Shown: positions 1 to 10,890, counted from the stretch's first letter. The stretch is DNA of 64,000 nt from Burkholderia glumae LMG 2196 = ATCC 33617 (GCF_000960995.1 NZ_CP009435.1:2170001-2234000); one strand, 5' to 3'. Numbers and translations are program-made. Notes: generated from the sequence alone by a model not told the origin.

Positions 1-2
1 GC

Positions 3-1037
3 TCAGCGGCCTCGGGCGAGGCGCATCACGCCAGCGTCACCGATCGTGGCGACGGAGGCGCCGTCGCGCACCACGTGCGGCAGCGTCAGCGCGGGCGTGT
101 CGTGGGTCTCGCCGGCCAGGCGCTCGGCCAGACGCCGCCAGGCGAAGCGGCCGATCTCGCGGTTCGGGGTGGCCACGCTCGCCAGCGCCGGCGCCAGCAG
201 CTCGCCCACCGCCAGGCCGTCGAAGCCGAGCACCGAGATGTCGTCCGGCACGCTGAAGTGCGCGTCGCGCAGCCCGCGCATCACCACCATCGCGAGCAGG
301 TCGTTGCTGCAGAAGATCGCCGTCGGCCGCGTGCTGCGCGAAGTCAGGTGCGAGAGCACCGCGTTGGGCAGCACCGGCGCGTTGAAGTCGACCTCGAGCG
401 CCGGCAGCGGCACCAGATCGTGGTCGCGCAGCGCCTGCGCGTAGCCGATGTGGCGCAGCCGCGCGCGGTCCGAGGCGGCCAGCGAGCCCGCCAGCATCAG
501 CACGCGGCGGTGGCCGCGCGCGATCAGGTGGCGCACGCCGTCGTAGGCGGCGAGCCGGTTGTCGACTGCCACCGACGGACGATGCGGCGTGTCGTTGTGG
601 ATCAGCACATAGAGCCTGCCATCCTCGTCGAGCGCGTCGAGCAGCGGGTGCGCGTGTGCGTCGGCCACCGTCAGGATCAGCCCTTCGACACGTTGCGCAC
701 GCAACGTGTCGATCGCGTGCCGTTCGCGCGCCGCGTTGTATTCGGTGGTCATCACGATCAGCTTGAAGCCGGCGCGCGAGGCGAGTTCGTCGATGCCCTG
801 CAGGCACTCGGCGAACACCGGGTTCGCGAGCGTGGGCAGCACCACGCCGATCAACTGGGTGCGCTCGTTGCGCAACTGGCGGGCCAGCAGGTTGGGGCGG
901 AACTGCAGCGTTTCGATCGCTTCATGGATCGTCGCGAGCGTGGCCGGATTCACCGAGTCCGGTGCATTGATCGCCCGCGACACGGTGGCGATCGAAAAGC
1001 CGGCCAGGGCGGCCACGTCTTTGATGGTCGACGTCAT
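3..1037 (-). CDS. LacI-family transcriptional regulator
   Basis: This encodes a 344-residue DNA-binding repressor of the LacI/GalR family. The N-terminus reads STIKDVAALAGFSIATVSRA, the classic LacI helix-turn-helix with hinge. It is followed by a periplasmic-binding-protein-like sensor domain (IGVVLPTLANPVFAECLQGI near the start, ending in a typical DDISVLGFDG segment). An upstream in-frame extension to 1166 exists, but the HTH begins at the chosen ATG (1037), so the shorter form is preferred. The gene is complete; its TGA is at the extreme left edge. No sugar-catabolic target gene is inside the window, so the ligand is unknown. A LacI-type half-palindrome lies just upstream of the start, suggesting autoregulation. 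Confidence 0.9.
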   Translation of the reverse strand: MTSTIKDVAALAGFSIATVSRAINAPDSVNPATLATIHEAIETLQFRPNLLARQLRNERTQLIGVVLPTLANPVFAECLQGIDELASRAGFKLIVMTTEYNAARERHAIDTLRAQRVEGLILTVADAHAHPLLDALDEDGRLYVLIHNDTPHRPSVAVDNRLAAYDGVRHLIARGHRRVLMLAGSLAASDRARLRHIGYAQALRDHDLVPLPALEVDFNAPVLPNAVLSHLTSRSTRPTAIFCSNDLLAMVVMRGLRDAHFSVPDDISVLGFDGLAVGELLAPALASVATPNREIGRFAWRRLAERLAGETHDTPALTLPHVVRDGASVATIGDAGVMRLARGR

Positions 1038-1048
1038 GAATTCGGCGC

Positions 1049-1062
1049 TGTAATCGTTTCCA
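1049..1062. promoter_or_regulatory. Putative LacI-family operator upstream of the regulator gene
   Basis: TGTAATCGTTTCCA is an imperfect dyad (5 of 7 paired positions) with the core pattern AANCGNTT that is typical of LacI-family operators. It lies 12 bp upstream of the LacI-type start codon, a position suited to autorepression. Inferred from pattern only. Confidence 0.4.
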
Positions 1063-1239
1063 TGGCCGAAATTATCGACAGTGCACGTGACGGATCGATG
1101 ACGTCGCCTCGACCGCCGCGCACGGAAAACGCTGGCGCGCGAAGAAAACCAGGCGCCCGCGCTCATGCCGGCGCAATGCCGGCGAATATCGGCGTGCGCA
1201 GCCGCCGCGGGTTACGCGCAGACATTTGTTCACACCGGA

Positions 1240-1268
1240 CTGAAGTCGCGGCGCACCGGTGGTAGAAT
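1240..1268 (+). promoter_or_regulatory. Putative sigma-70 promoter of tRNA-Leu
   Basis: A TAGAAT -10 box at 1263-1268 lies 14 bp before the mature tRNA 5' end. A weak CTGAAG -35 box at 1240-1245 gives 17 bp spacing. Confidence 0.45.
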
Positions 1269-1282
1269 GCGGTCCGCCCTTT

Positions 1283-1627
1283 GCCGGGGTGATGAAATTG
1301 GTAAACATAGCGGACTTAAATCATTGAGTGCCCGGTCGGAAACGGCCGGTGCAGAACCCTTCAAATTCGGTGAAACCCCTGGCGCGCGCCGCGCCGAGGC
1401 AACGCCGAGCCAAGCCCGGATGCCGCGCGAGTGCAGACGGGAAGGTGTAGAGACTAGACGGAGGGCGCCTAAGGTTGCGCGAGCGGATGAATCGCTTGCC
1501 GGCGACGGTGAAGGCATAGTCCAGCGCACGAACGGCAGCGCCAGCGCCGCCGGCTTCGAAAGAAGCAGTGTGACGAAAATCCGCCGCCTTGATTGGCTTG
1601 CCGGTTCGAGTCCGGTCCCCGGCACCA
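1283..1627 (+). tRNA. tRNA-Leu(UAA) interrupted by a group I intron
   Basis: The 5' exon (1283-1317) starts GCCGGGG and contains the D arm GATGAAATTGGTAAACATAG and the 5' half of the anticodon stem GCGGA. The 3' exon (1576-1627) restores AAAATCCGC, a long variable arm, the T loop GGTTCGAGTCC, the acceptor strand CCCCGGC, discriminator A and an encoded CCA. Joining the exons gives a seven-base loop CTTAAAA with anticodon TAA, so this is a class II leucine tRNA. The acceptor stem pairs perfectly (GCCGGGG with CCCCGGC). The intron sits between anticodon bases U34 and A35, the same place as the well-known cyanobacterial and plastid tRNA-Leu(UAA) intron. Confidence 0.93.
1318..1575 (+). other. Self-splicing group I intron inside tRNA-Leu
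   Basis: The 258-nt insert has group I hallmarks. The exon ends in U and the exon sequence ACUU pairs with the internal guide GAGU at about 1325-1328, giving the required U-G wobble (P1). The conserved P/Q-like segment GTGCAGAACCC and the AATTCGGTGAAACCCC region follow. The AGAGACTAGACGG segment near 1448-1461 (S-like, P7) can pair with GGCATAGTCCAG near 1513-1525. The last intron base is G1575 (omega-G). There is no homing endonuclease, so it is a minimal ribozyme. The small size and structure resemble subgroup IC3 tRNA introns. Identified by reading; no covariance search was run. Confidence 0.88.
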
Positions 1628-1645
1628 CGCAGCTTCGACGTGTTT

Positions 1646-1670
1646 CCCCGCGATAAGGGGTTTCGTTTTA
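1646..1670 (+). terminator. Terminator-like hairpin after tRNA-Leu
   Basis: CCCC (1646-1649) and GGGG (1657-1660) enclose a 7-nt loop and are followed by TTTCGTTTT. It lies about 20 bp beyond the tRNA 3' end. A second CCCC/GGGG hairpin followed by AAAA lies at about 1718-1736. Confidence 0.5.
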
Positions 1671-1693
1671 AATCAGAGAATCAGTCGCGGTAA

Positions 1694-1709
1694 CTGTTTT
1701 TATATACAG
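1694..1709. promoter_or_regulatory. LexA (SOS) box, apparently orphan
   Basis: CTGTTTTTATATACAG fits CTGT-N8-ACAG exactly, with an AT-rich centre typical of LexA operators of proteobacteria. The only downstream coding sequence is a broken fragment (1810-2291), so no intact target is seen. Confidence 0.6.
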
Positions 1710-1809
1710 TATCTCGTCCCCCTATTCTGGGGAAAATCGTCGAGTTGTTTCCCCGATTTCTGCGCACGACTCTCCCCACGGCTTCCATAACCCCCTACCA
1801 AACGGCTAG

Positions 1810-2291
1810 CGAGCGCAGGTGTGCGTCGCCGGCGAGCGCGACTCCCGGGGGAATCAGGCGGAAGGCACGGTATATCTGAAGGGCGGCCTGCTCGGCGAGA
1901 GCACGCTGAACCAGACGCCCGACTCGTGCAAGGACTGCACGGTCAGGCGATGGTCTACAACCACGCGGAATTTCGCAGCGCTATCGATATGAACGACTTC
2001 GGCCGGCGGCCGCTGATGCGGGCCTTTTCCGGCGCGAAGGACCCGACGCTGTTCTTCAATGCCTCGGCCGAGATCGATCCGAACGATCCGGGGATGAAGT
2101 CGGCCGGCCTCGGCGCGGACGACATCAAGGTCACCATGGAGCGCAAGGACGGCAGTCTCTACAACGCGGCCGAACGCATGAAATACGTGAAGAAGATTCT
2201 CGACAAGTACCACGCCCTGATGTCTAGCCAGCGATACCGGCCATACATGATTCAGCAGATTTCCACGATCGCGGGCTGGAAGGATGCGTAG
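1810..2291 (+). pseudogene. Frameshifted C-terminal remnant of a possible T6SS lipase-type effector
   Basis: Two reading frames carry protein-like sequence that joins only if a frameshift is assumed. From 1810 the first frame reads through CVAGERDSRGNQAEG, GTVYLKGGLLGESTLNQ and TPDSCKDCTV. After about 1941-1955 the sense continues in another frame as YNHAEFRSAIDMNDF, FSGAKDPTLFFNASAEIDPN and ERKDGSLYNAAERMKYVKK, ending at 2291. There is no N-terminal or catalytic domain: the region before 1810 has a stop and then the tRNA flank. The fragment is tentatively like the C-terminal (DUF3274-type) part of type VI secretion phospholipase effectors. The family call rests on memory. That it is broken is clear from the sequence. 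Confidence 0.55.
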
Positions 2292-3237
2292 GCGCCTCGG
2301 ACTCACGGCGCTCGCGCTGCTCGTCGCATCGTGCGCGGCGGGCTACGGCTGGCACATGACGACCGCTTCGATGGCTCGCAACGGAACCTCGACCATGCAA
2401 CCTGATTTGATCTTCGGCATCGGCGACAACGGCGACCAGGTTGCCCGCACGGCGCGGGTCCCCGTTAAGCGCTCGCAGCTCTCCACCGCCTTGATGTACG
2501 ACGCGAGCCGGATCGCGACCGGCGCCGAGCCCGTATTCGAGTTCCGCGATGCGCGGCACCGGATGCTGTTGCCGCAGGCTACCGATGTCGAATTCATGTC
2601 GGACACCGATGAGGGTGGCGGGATTCGCACCATTCACGTTGTGTTCAAGGTGCCGGTCTCGCCGACCGACGTCCATGACACGGCCGCATTCGAGGCCTAC
2701 GACCGGGCGATGTACGGCTACGTGACTGGCGTGCTGCAGGTAATCCGGCAGGCTGGCTGGAAGCGCTATATTCCGTTGTCGTCGCCGCGACTCGAAGGCA
2801 GGCGAACCTATTCCTTCACGCCCGATAGCTACGCCGGGCCGACCTATGCCACCTCGCCGTCGCTGGCGCAGGCCGATCCAGATTACGCCCTGACGTTCGA
2901 GGATTGGCGGCATCTGTCGCGCGGTGGCACGACGCTTTGGCAGTGGTATGCAGACGGCAAATTCGTCGATTTGAAATACGAGCGCGACGAGCGATCCGCC
3001 GAGCTGCCGATCACGCTCGGTGATCAGCTTGATTTACGGATCCGTTCGGAAGCTGCCTGGCTCGATACGTTCGGTCCCACCTACGAAGCGGCCCGGGCCA
3101 GATACGCGAGCGAAGTCGCTGCCCTGCTCCAGCAGCGGCACGCGGCCGAGGTGAAGGCGCAGGCTGCCGGCGCGCGCATTCTCCGTGACTGGACCGATCC
3201 AATCATTGCCGGCGTGGCGGTGCCCAAGAGCAGATGA
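2284..3237 (+). CDS. Putative lipoprotein, possible effector-immunity partner
   Basis: A 317-residue protein of unrecognised family. Residues 1-17 form a lipoprotein signal (MRRRLGLTALALLVASC) with lipobox VASC, so it is probably anchored in the outer membrane or periplasm. The body is soluble and mixed alpha/beta, with a Glu/Ala/Arg-rich C-terminal helix (about residues 265-300). The start codon overlaps the end of the broken effector-like fragment by 8 bp, the arrangement expected of an effector-immunity pair. That role is an inference from position and the lipoprotein signal. The gene itself is intact, so it may be an orphan immunity gene kept after loss of its toxin. Confidence 0.7.
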   Translation: MRRRLGLTALALLVASCAAGYGWHMTTASMARNGTSTMQPDLIFGIGDNGDQVARTARVPVKRSQLSTALMYDASRIATGAEPVFEFRDARHRMLLPQATDVEFMSDTDEGGGIRTIHVVFKVPVSPTDVHDTAAFEAYDRAMYGYVTGVLQVIRQAGWKRYIPLSSPRLEGRRTYSFTPDSYAGPTYATSPSLAQADPDYALTFEDWRHLSRGGTTLWQWYADGKFVDLKYERDERSAELPITLGDQLDLRIRSEAAWLDTFGPTYEAARARYASEVAALLQQRHAAEVKAQAAGARILRDWTDPIIAGVAVPKSR

Positions 3238-3289
3238 CGGCGGCAGCCAGGTCAAGCTGAGCGACATAAATAAGGCGCCGGCCGCGCGC

Positions 3290-4216
3290 TCACTCGCGCC
3301 TCGCCCCCGGCGCCGGCCGCCCCGCCCAATAGCCCGCCAGCAGCGAGCCGGAAAGGTTGTGCCAGACCGAGAACAGCGCGCCCGGCAGCGCCGCGATCGG
3401 CGTGAAATACAGCTTGCCGAGCGTGGCGGCGAGCCCGGAATTCTGCATGCCCACCTCGATCGCAAGCGTGCGGCACACGGCTTCGTCGAAGCCGAGCAGG
3501 CGCCCGCCCCAGTAGCCGCCGAGCAGCCCGATAGCGTTGTGCAGCATCACGCCCACCATCACCACGAGCCCCACCGACGCGATGCTGTTGCGCGTGCCGG
3601 CCACCACGGCGGCGATGATCAGCAGGATCGCGAGCATCGACACGAGCGGCAGATACGGCTCGATCGCCTCGACCGCGCGGCGCAACAGATGGTTGACGGC
3701 CAAGCCGACCACGATCGGCAGCGCGACGATCTGCACGATGCTCATCAGCATGCCGTGGACGTCGACGGCAATCGAGGCGTCGACGTACAGGCGCGTGAGC
3801 AGCGGCGTGGCGAACACGCCGACCAGCGTCGACAGCGCGCTGATCGTCACCGACAGCGCGACGTCGCCGCGCGCCAGATAGATCATCACGTTCGACGCGG
3901 TGCCGCTTGCGACGCTGCCGACCAGCACCATGCCGGCGGTCAGCTCGGGCGGCATCCGCAGCAGCTTGGCGAGCGCCCAGGCGGCGAGCGGCATCACGAG
4001 GTAATGCAGCACGATGCCGGCGAGCACGGGCGCGGGGCGCGTGAAGACGCGGCGGAAATCGGCGACCGACAGCGTGACGCCCATCGACAGCATGATCAGC
4101 GTGAGCAGCGCGGTGACGTGCGGCGCGACCGGCGAGAAGGTGGCCGGCGAGACATACGCGGCGAGCGAGACCAGCACGGCCCACAGCGGAAAGAGTCGGG
4201 TAACCCGGGCAAGCAT
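3290..4216 (-). CDS. panS: Bile acid:sodium symporter family transporter (PanS-like)
   Basis: A 308-residue polytopic inner-membrane protein of the BASS (SBF) family, with about nine or ten hydrophobic segments. Diagnostic stretches are LLTLIMLSMGVTLSVADF (the substrate-site helix region) and VGSVASGTASNVMIYLARGD, which matches the conserved crossover GS.ASG.ASN of this family. Members of this subgroup (PanS) move ketopantoate or similar organic anions with sodium; others take bile acids or arsenite. Nothing nearby identifies the substrate. It is a single-gene unit transcribed leftward, convergent with the lipoprotein gene. Confidence 0.85.
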   Translation of the reverse strand: MLARVTRLFPLWAVLVSLAAYVSPATFSPVAPHVTALLTLIMLSMGVTLSVADFRRVFTRPAPVLAGIVLHYLVMPLAAWALAKLLRMPPELTAGMVLVGSVASGTASNVMIYLARGDVALSVTISALSTLVGVFATPLLTRLYVDASIAVDVHGMLMSIVQIVALPIVVGLAVNHLLRRAVEAIEPYLPLVSMLAILLIIAAVVAGTRNSIASVGLVVMVGVMLHNAIGLLGGYWGGRLLGFDEAVCRTLAIEVGMQNSGLAATLGKLYFTPIAALPGALFSVWHNLSGSLLAGYWAGRPAPGARRE

Positions 4217-4601
4217 GGTGAAATCCTTGGTCGATCTGGTTGGTGTGGTGGCGGGCCGCGCCGCGCGGGCGGGCAGGGGGGCGCCTGCCGGAGCGTCCGG
4301 CGCCGGTCCTGGTGGGACGGCGCATGCCTGGCAGGCGGCGCGAGAGCGGGGATTCTACCTTGCGGGCCGGGCGGGCCCCGGGCGAGGGCGCGGCGGGCGG
4401 CAGATCGGCGGCGGATCGCGGATCAGGGGTGCGTGCTCGACCCGGTTGGGCCGACCACGCGGCGCGTGCGCGCTGGCCGCCGGCGCCCGTGGCATGGATG
4501 AAGTGCGAACCGGGGAGGACGAGGCGTGAGCCGGTGCGGCCGCGCCGCTCGATGTCGATGGCGTGCAAGCGCCCGCGGCCCGCCATCGCGGCCGCGTTGC
4601 C
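4217..4601. other. Intergenic region upstream of the PanS-like gene
   Basis: About 385 bp of very GC-rich sequence between the PanS-like start and the terminator of the next leftward gene. No convincing gene, RNA or repeat was seen; overlapping reading frames here are low-complexity Arg/Gly/Ala. Confidence 0.5.
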
Positions 4602-4630
4602 GGGCCCGCCCGCAGCGCACGGGCGGGCCC
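4602..4630 (-). terminator. GC-rich inverted repeat after the duplicated membrane protein
   Basis: GGGCCCGCCCG (4602-4612) and CGGGCGGGCCC (4620-4630) form a perfect 11-bp stem with a 7-nt loop, 14 bp downstream of the leftward stop codon at 4644. There is no U-tract, so function as an intrinsic terminator is likely but not certain. Confidence 0.55.
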
Positions 4631-4643
4631 CTCATGCTTGCCG

Positions 4644-5618
4644 TTACTCGACCGCGCGGCCCCCGGCGGCGCGCGCCTGCCCCTGCTCGATCGCGTTGAG
4701 CACCGCGCGCGCGGCCACCACCACGCAGGTACCCGTGCCGATCGCGAGCGGATATTTCCAGTCCACCTGCGGCATGATCTGCGGAATCACCGAGATGGCC
4801 AGCGCCGGCAGCACGAACGCGTCCACGGCGCGGATCAGGACGATGGCCAGGCCGAACGCGAACAGCACCGACAGCGGCCCGGTGCCGAACAGCGCGACGC
4901 TCGCCCAGCCGAGCGTCGCGCACGTCACGCACAGCACGGGAACCAGCGTGGCGCGCCGCGCCCATGGGCAGTGCTCGGGCCGGATCAGCATCTCGTAGGC
5001 GAGCACGAGCAGCGGCGGGAACAGGATCAGCCGGAGCCCGGCGCGGTCAGCCAGGAGATAGGCGATCGCCAGCACGCACCAGTACGCGAGCCAGCGCGTG
5101 GCCTTGCCGACGGCGGCGTGCGTCGAGGCCGGCATCGCGCCGGGCGCCGCGGCCGGCACGCCGGCGCCGGGCTGCCACGCGGGCCGGCAGATCATCGACA
5201 GCAGCGCGAGCACGCCGGTATCGCAGGCGATGAACACGACGTAGTCCAGGCTCGTCACGCCGAACACGAGCGGCAGGAACGCGGCCGGCACGGCCGGGAA
5301 CACCGGCGACTTCATCGCCTTCACGATCAGGATCGCGCCCGCGATGCAGAGCATCGCGGCCGGCGCGCCATACGGCAGGTGGCTCGCCACGCCCATGCCC
5401 CACAGCGCGGTGACGGTGGGGGTGGCCAGCACCATCAGCGGCGCCTTGGCCCACGGCCCGTTCGGCCGCATGAAGATGCCGTAGCCGAGCGCGGCGAGTT
5501 CCGGGAAGAACGCGAACTCGTTGTGGATCAGCTTGCCCACGCTCGAGACGAGGCAGAGATAGACGACGGCCAGACAGGCGGCGGGCAGGCTGGCCTTGCT
5601 GAAGTTGGAGTTGGACAT
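4644..5618 (-). CDS. Multi-pass membrane protein with an internal duplication
   Basis: A 324-residue integral membrane protein with roughly ten hydrophobic segments and no recognised family. The two halves resemble each other: GIFMRPNGPWAKAP in the first half matches EMLIRPEHCPWARRA in the second. Downstream, ILIVKAMKSPVFPAVPAAFL matches IVLIRAVDAFVLPALAISVI, each followed by further hydrophobic helices. The layout is loosely like HPP-family proteins (a loop with an RP..PWA motif then paired helices), but this is only a resemblance. The central linker (near residues 150-170) is Ala/Pro-rich. Single-gene leftward unit; function unknown. Confidence 0.8.
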   Translation of the reverse strand: MSNSNFSKASLPAACLAVVYLCLVSSVGKLIHNEFAFFPELAALGYGIFMRPNGPWAKAPLMVLATPTVTALWGMGVASHLPYGAPAAMLCIAGAILIVKAMKSPVFPAVPAAFLPLVFGVTSLDYVVFIACDTGVLALLSMICRPAWQPGAGVPAAAPGAMPASTHAAVGKATRWLAYWCVLAIAYLLADRAGLRLILFPPLLVLAYEMLIRPEHCPWARRATLVPVLCVTCATLGWASVALFGTGPLSVLFAFGLAIVLIRAVDAFVLPALAISVIPQIMPQVDWKYPLAIGTGTCVVVAARAVLNAIEQGQARAAGGRAVE

Positions 5619-5675
5619 GGCGGGAGAGCGGACTGCGAAACGATTGTCGGAGCATCGTACCGGGGCGAAGCGGCG

Positions 5676-5708
5676 CGCCGTGCCGCCGCGCGCGGCGGCG
5701 GCACGGCG
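5676..5708. terminator. 14-bp inverted repeat downstream of dxs
   Basis: CGCCGTGCCGCCGC (5676-5689) and GCGGCGGCACGGCG (5695-5708) form a perfect stem with a 5-nt loop, between the dxs stop and the start of the next leftward gene. It probably terminates dxs. No U-tract. Confidence 0.45.
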
Positions 5709-5803
5709 GGGGCTTGCGCCTCATCCGTCGTCGCCGCGCGAGGCCGGCGCACCCGGGCAGACGCAGCGGCGGGCGGCCGGCACGCGGCACGCTGCCGGCC
5801 TCG

Positions 5804-7750
5804 TCATGCCGAGCGCGCCGCTTTCGTCGCGAATGCGAGCGTGTCGCCGCGCTTCCTCGACGGGCCGGCCGCGGCCGCGGCGGGCGGCTCGATGAAGCGT
5901 GCGCGAATCGACTGCGCGATGCCGGCGCCGTCGAGGCCGCAGCCGGCCAGCAGCTTGGCCGGATCGCCGTGATCGATGAAGCGGTCGGGCAGGCCGAGCT
6001 GCAGCACGGGCCGCAGCGGCCCGTCCGCCATCAGCGCTTCCACGCAGGCCGAGCCGGCCCCGCCCATCACGGCCGCTTCCTCCACCGTGACGATCGCGTC
6101 GTGGGTTTCGGCGAGCTGACGCACCAGTTCCACGTCGAGCGGCTTCACGAAGCGCATGTTGGCCACGGTCGCGTCGATCTCCTCGGCGGCGGCCAGCGCG
6201 GGCGTGACCATCGTGCCGAACGCGAGGATCGCGATGCGCTGGCCTTCCTGCTGCGTGGAGCGGCGCCGTATCTCGCCGCGGCCGATCGGCAGCGCTTCCA
6301 TCTGCCTGGCGGTGGCGACGCCGGGGCCGGCGCCGCGCGGATAGCGTACCGCCGTCGGATTCGGCTGCTGCAGCGCCGTGTAGAGCATCTGACGGCATTC
6401 GTTCTCGTCCGAGGCGGCCATCACCGTCATGTTCGGGATGCAGCGCAGGAACGCGAAATCATAGGCGCCCGCGTGCGTCGCGCCGTCGGCGCCGACGATG
6501 CCGGCCCGGTCGATCGCGAACACCACCGGCAGGTTCTGCAGCGCGACGTCGTGGATCAACTGGTCATAGGCGCGCTGCAGGAACGTCGAATAGATCGCCA
6601 CCACCGGCTTGAGCCCCTCGGTGGCGAGCCCGGCCGCGAACGTCACGGCATGCTGCTCGGCGATGCCGACGTCGTAGTAGCGCGCGGGGAAGCGTTTCTC
6701 GAACTCGACCATGCCCGAGCCCTCGCGCATCGCCGGCGTGATGCCGACCACCCGCGCGTCCAGTTCGGCGGCGTCGCAGAGCCATTCGCCGAACACCTGC
6801 GCGTAGGTCTTGCGCGGCGGCGTGGCCGGCGGCCGGATGCCCTCGGCCGGATTGAACTTGCCGGGGCCGTGGTAGAGCACCGGATCGGCCTCGGCGAGCT
6901 TGTAGCCGAGGCCCTTCTTCGTCACCACGTGCAGGAACTGCGGGCCGCGCAGGCCCTTGATGTTGCGCAGCGTGGGGATCAGCGCGTCGAGATCGTGGCC
7001 GTCGATCGGGCCGATGTAGTTGAAGCCGAACTCCTCGAACATGGTGGCCGGCATGATCATGCCCTTGGCGTGCTCCTCGAGCTTGCGGGCCAGGCCGAGC
7101 ATCGGCGGCGCGACGCTCAGCACGCGCTCCACCCCGGCGCGCGCGGCCGCGTAGAAGCGGCCCGACATTAGGCGCGCGAGATGGCGGTTGAGCGCGCCCA
7201 CGGGCGGCGAGATCGACATGTCGTTGTCGTTCAGGATCACGATCAGCGGCACGTCGTCGGCCACCCCGGCGTTGTTCATCGCCTCGAAGGCCATGCCGGC
7301 CGTCATCGCGCCGTCGCCGATCACGGCGATCGCGCGGCGCTCGCTGTCCTGCAGCTTCGCGGCGACCGCCATGCCGAACGCGGCCGAGATCGAGGTGCTC
7401 GAGTGCGCGGTGCCGAACGTGTCGTACACCGACTCGGTGCGCACCGGGAAGCCCGAGATGCCGCCGATCTGGCGCAGCGTGGGCATCTGCTCGCGGCGCC
7501 CGGTCAGGATCTTGTGCGGGTAGGTCTGGTGGCCGACGTCCCAGACGATGCGGTCGCGCGGCGTGTCGAATACGTAGTGCAGCGCGATCGTCAGCTCGAC
7601 GGTGCCGAGGTTCGGCGAGAGGTGGCCACCCGTCTTCGAGACGCTGTCGAGCACGAAGGCGCGCAGCTCGTCGGCAAGCGGACGCAACTGGCGGCGATCG
7701 AGGCGGCGCAGGTCCGCGGGATCGTCGATGGTGTTCAGCAAGTCGTACAT
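5804..7750 (-). CDS. dxs: 1-deoxy-D-xylulose-5-phosphate synthase
   Basis: Dxs condenses pyruvate and glyceraldehyde 3-phosphate to 1-deoxy-D-xylulose 5-phosphate, the first step of the MEP isoprenoid pathway and a precursor for thiamine and pyridoxal. The 648-residue protein begins MYDLLNTIDDPADLRRL and has the thiamine-diphosphate motif GDGAMTAGMAFEAMNNAG, the Dxs-specific HQTYPHKILTGR and TFGTAHSSTSISAAFG segments. The transketolase Pyr domain reads YDVGIAEQHAVTFAAGLA. The ATG at 7750 fits the family start; a longer frame reaching 7993 has no homologous N-terminus. The C-terminus carries a short basic tail beyond the usual end. The gene stands alone: ispA and xseB, often linked to dxs in beta-proteobacteria, are not next to it here. 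Confidence 0.96.
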   Translation of the reverse strand: MYDLLNTIDDPADLRRLDRRQLRPLADELRAFVLDSVSKTGGHLSPNLGTVELTIALHYVFDTPRDRIVWDVGHQTYPHKILTGRREQMPTLRQIGGISGFPVRTESVYDTFGTAHSSTSISAAFGMAVAAKLQDSERRAIAVIGDGAMTAGMAFEAMNNAGVADDVPLIVILNDNDMSISPPVGALNRHLARLMSGRFYAAARAGVERVLSVAPPMLGLARKLEEHAKGMIMPATMFEEFGFNYIGPIDGHDLDALIPTLRNIKGLRGPQFLHVVTKKGLGYKLAEADPVLYHGPGKFNPAEGIRPPATPPRKTYAQVFGEWLCDAAELDARVVGITPAMREGSGMVEFEKRFPARYYDVGIAEQHAVTFAAGLATEGLKPVVAIYSTFLQRAYDQLIHDVALQNLPVVFAIDRAGIVGADGATHAGAYDFAFLRCIPNMTVMAASDENECRQMLYTALQQPNPTAVRYPRGAGPGVATARQMEALPIGRGEIRRRSTQQEGQRIAILAFGTMVTPALAAAEEIDATVANMRFVKPLDVELVRQLAETHDAIVTVEEAAVMGGAGSACVEALMADGPLRPVLQLGLPDRFIDHGDPAKLLAGCGLDGAGIAQSIRARFIEPPAAAAAGPSRKRGDTLAFATKAARSA

Positions 7751-8095
7751 GGTCGTTCCATGGTGGGGGAACCGGCGGCACGGTACGTCGCTGGCGCGGC
7801 AGGCGTCGCGTGTGCGGCGTGATCCGGCCGTGGCGCCGAGGAGCGGTAACCGGGCTCCGATCGTCGGGCCGCAGTCGGACCGCGGTTGGGCTGCGGTTGG
7901 GCCGAGCGCGGTCGGGAATCCGGCCGGAAGCGGGCCGCCGCCGGGCCGTGGCGCGATACCGCGGCCCGAGCCGACGCTGCCGCGAGCCCGCATCGAGCCG
8001 GCTTTTCACTACCGAGGCGGCCGTGCATGCCGGCCGCGCCGTGCGTCCTGCCTGCGGCCGGCCCTGCTCGGGCGCGGCCGCGGTGAAGCCTGCGA
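7751..8095. other. Intergenic region between the E1 gene and dxs
   Basis: 345 bp, GC-rich. It should hold the dxs promoter and the end of the E1 transcript. No gene, strong hairpin or riboswitch was recognised. Confidence 0.5.
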
Positions 8096-10768
<2,673 letters not shown>

Positions 10769-10876
10769 GACATAGCTCCATAGAAATAGATGGCCGGCGG
10801 GCCGCCCGGCCAGACGGCAACGGCAAGCCGCAAGGACTGCGCGCAACGCGAGAGGGGTCGTCTCGTCCAGATATGA

Positions 10877-10890
10877 GTTGCAATTGCAAC
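10877..10890. promoter_or_regulatory. Perfect palindrome, probable MarR operator
   Basis: GTTGCAATTGCAAC is a perfect 14-bp palindrome in the 185-bp divergent region between the E1 gene and marR. A related imperfect dyad (GTAGAATTGCAACTAC) follows at 10914-10929. Palindromes of this size are typical MarR-family sites, so the neighbouring regulator probably binds here. Confidence 0.6.

Noticed and set aside
75..1265. Long open frame antisense to the LacI-type gene
   Set aside because: In such GC-rich DNA long frames appear opposite real genes. It has no domain, is Arg/His/Gln-rich and lies wholly over a clear LacI-family gene.
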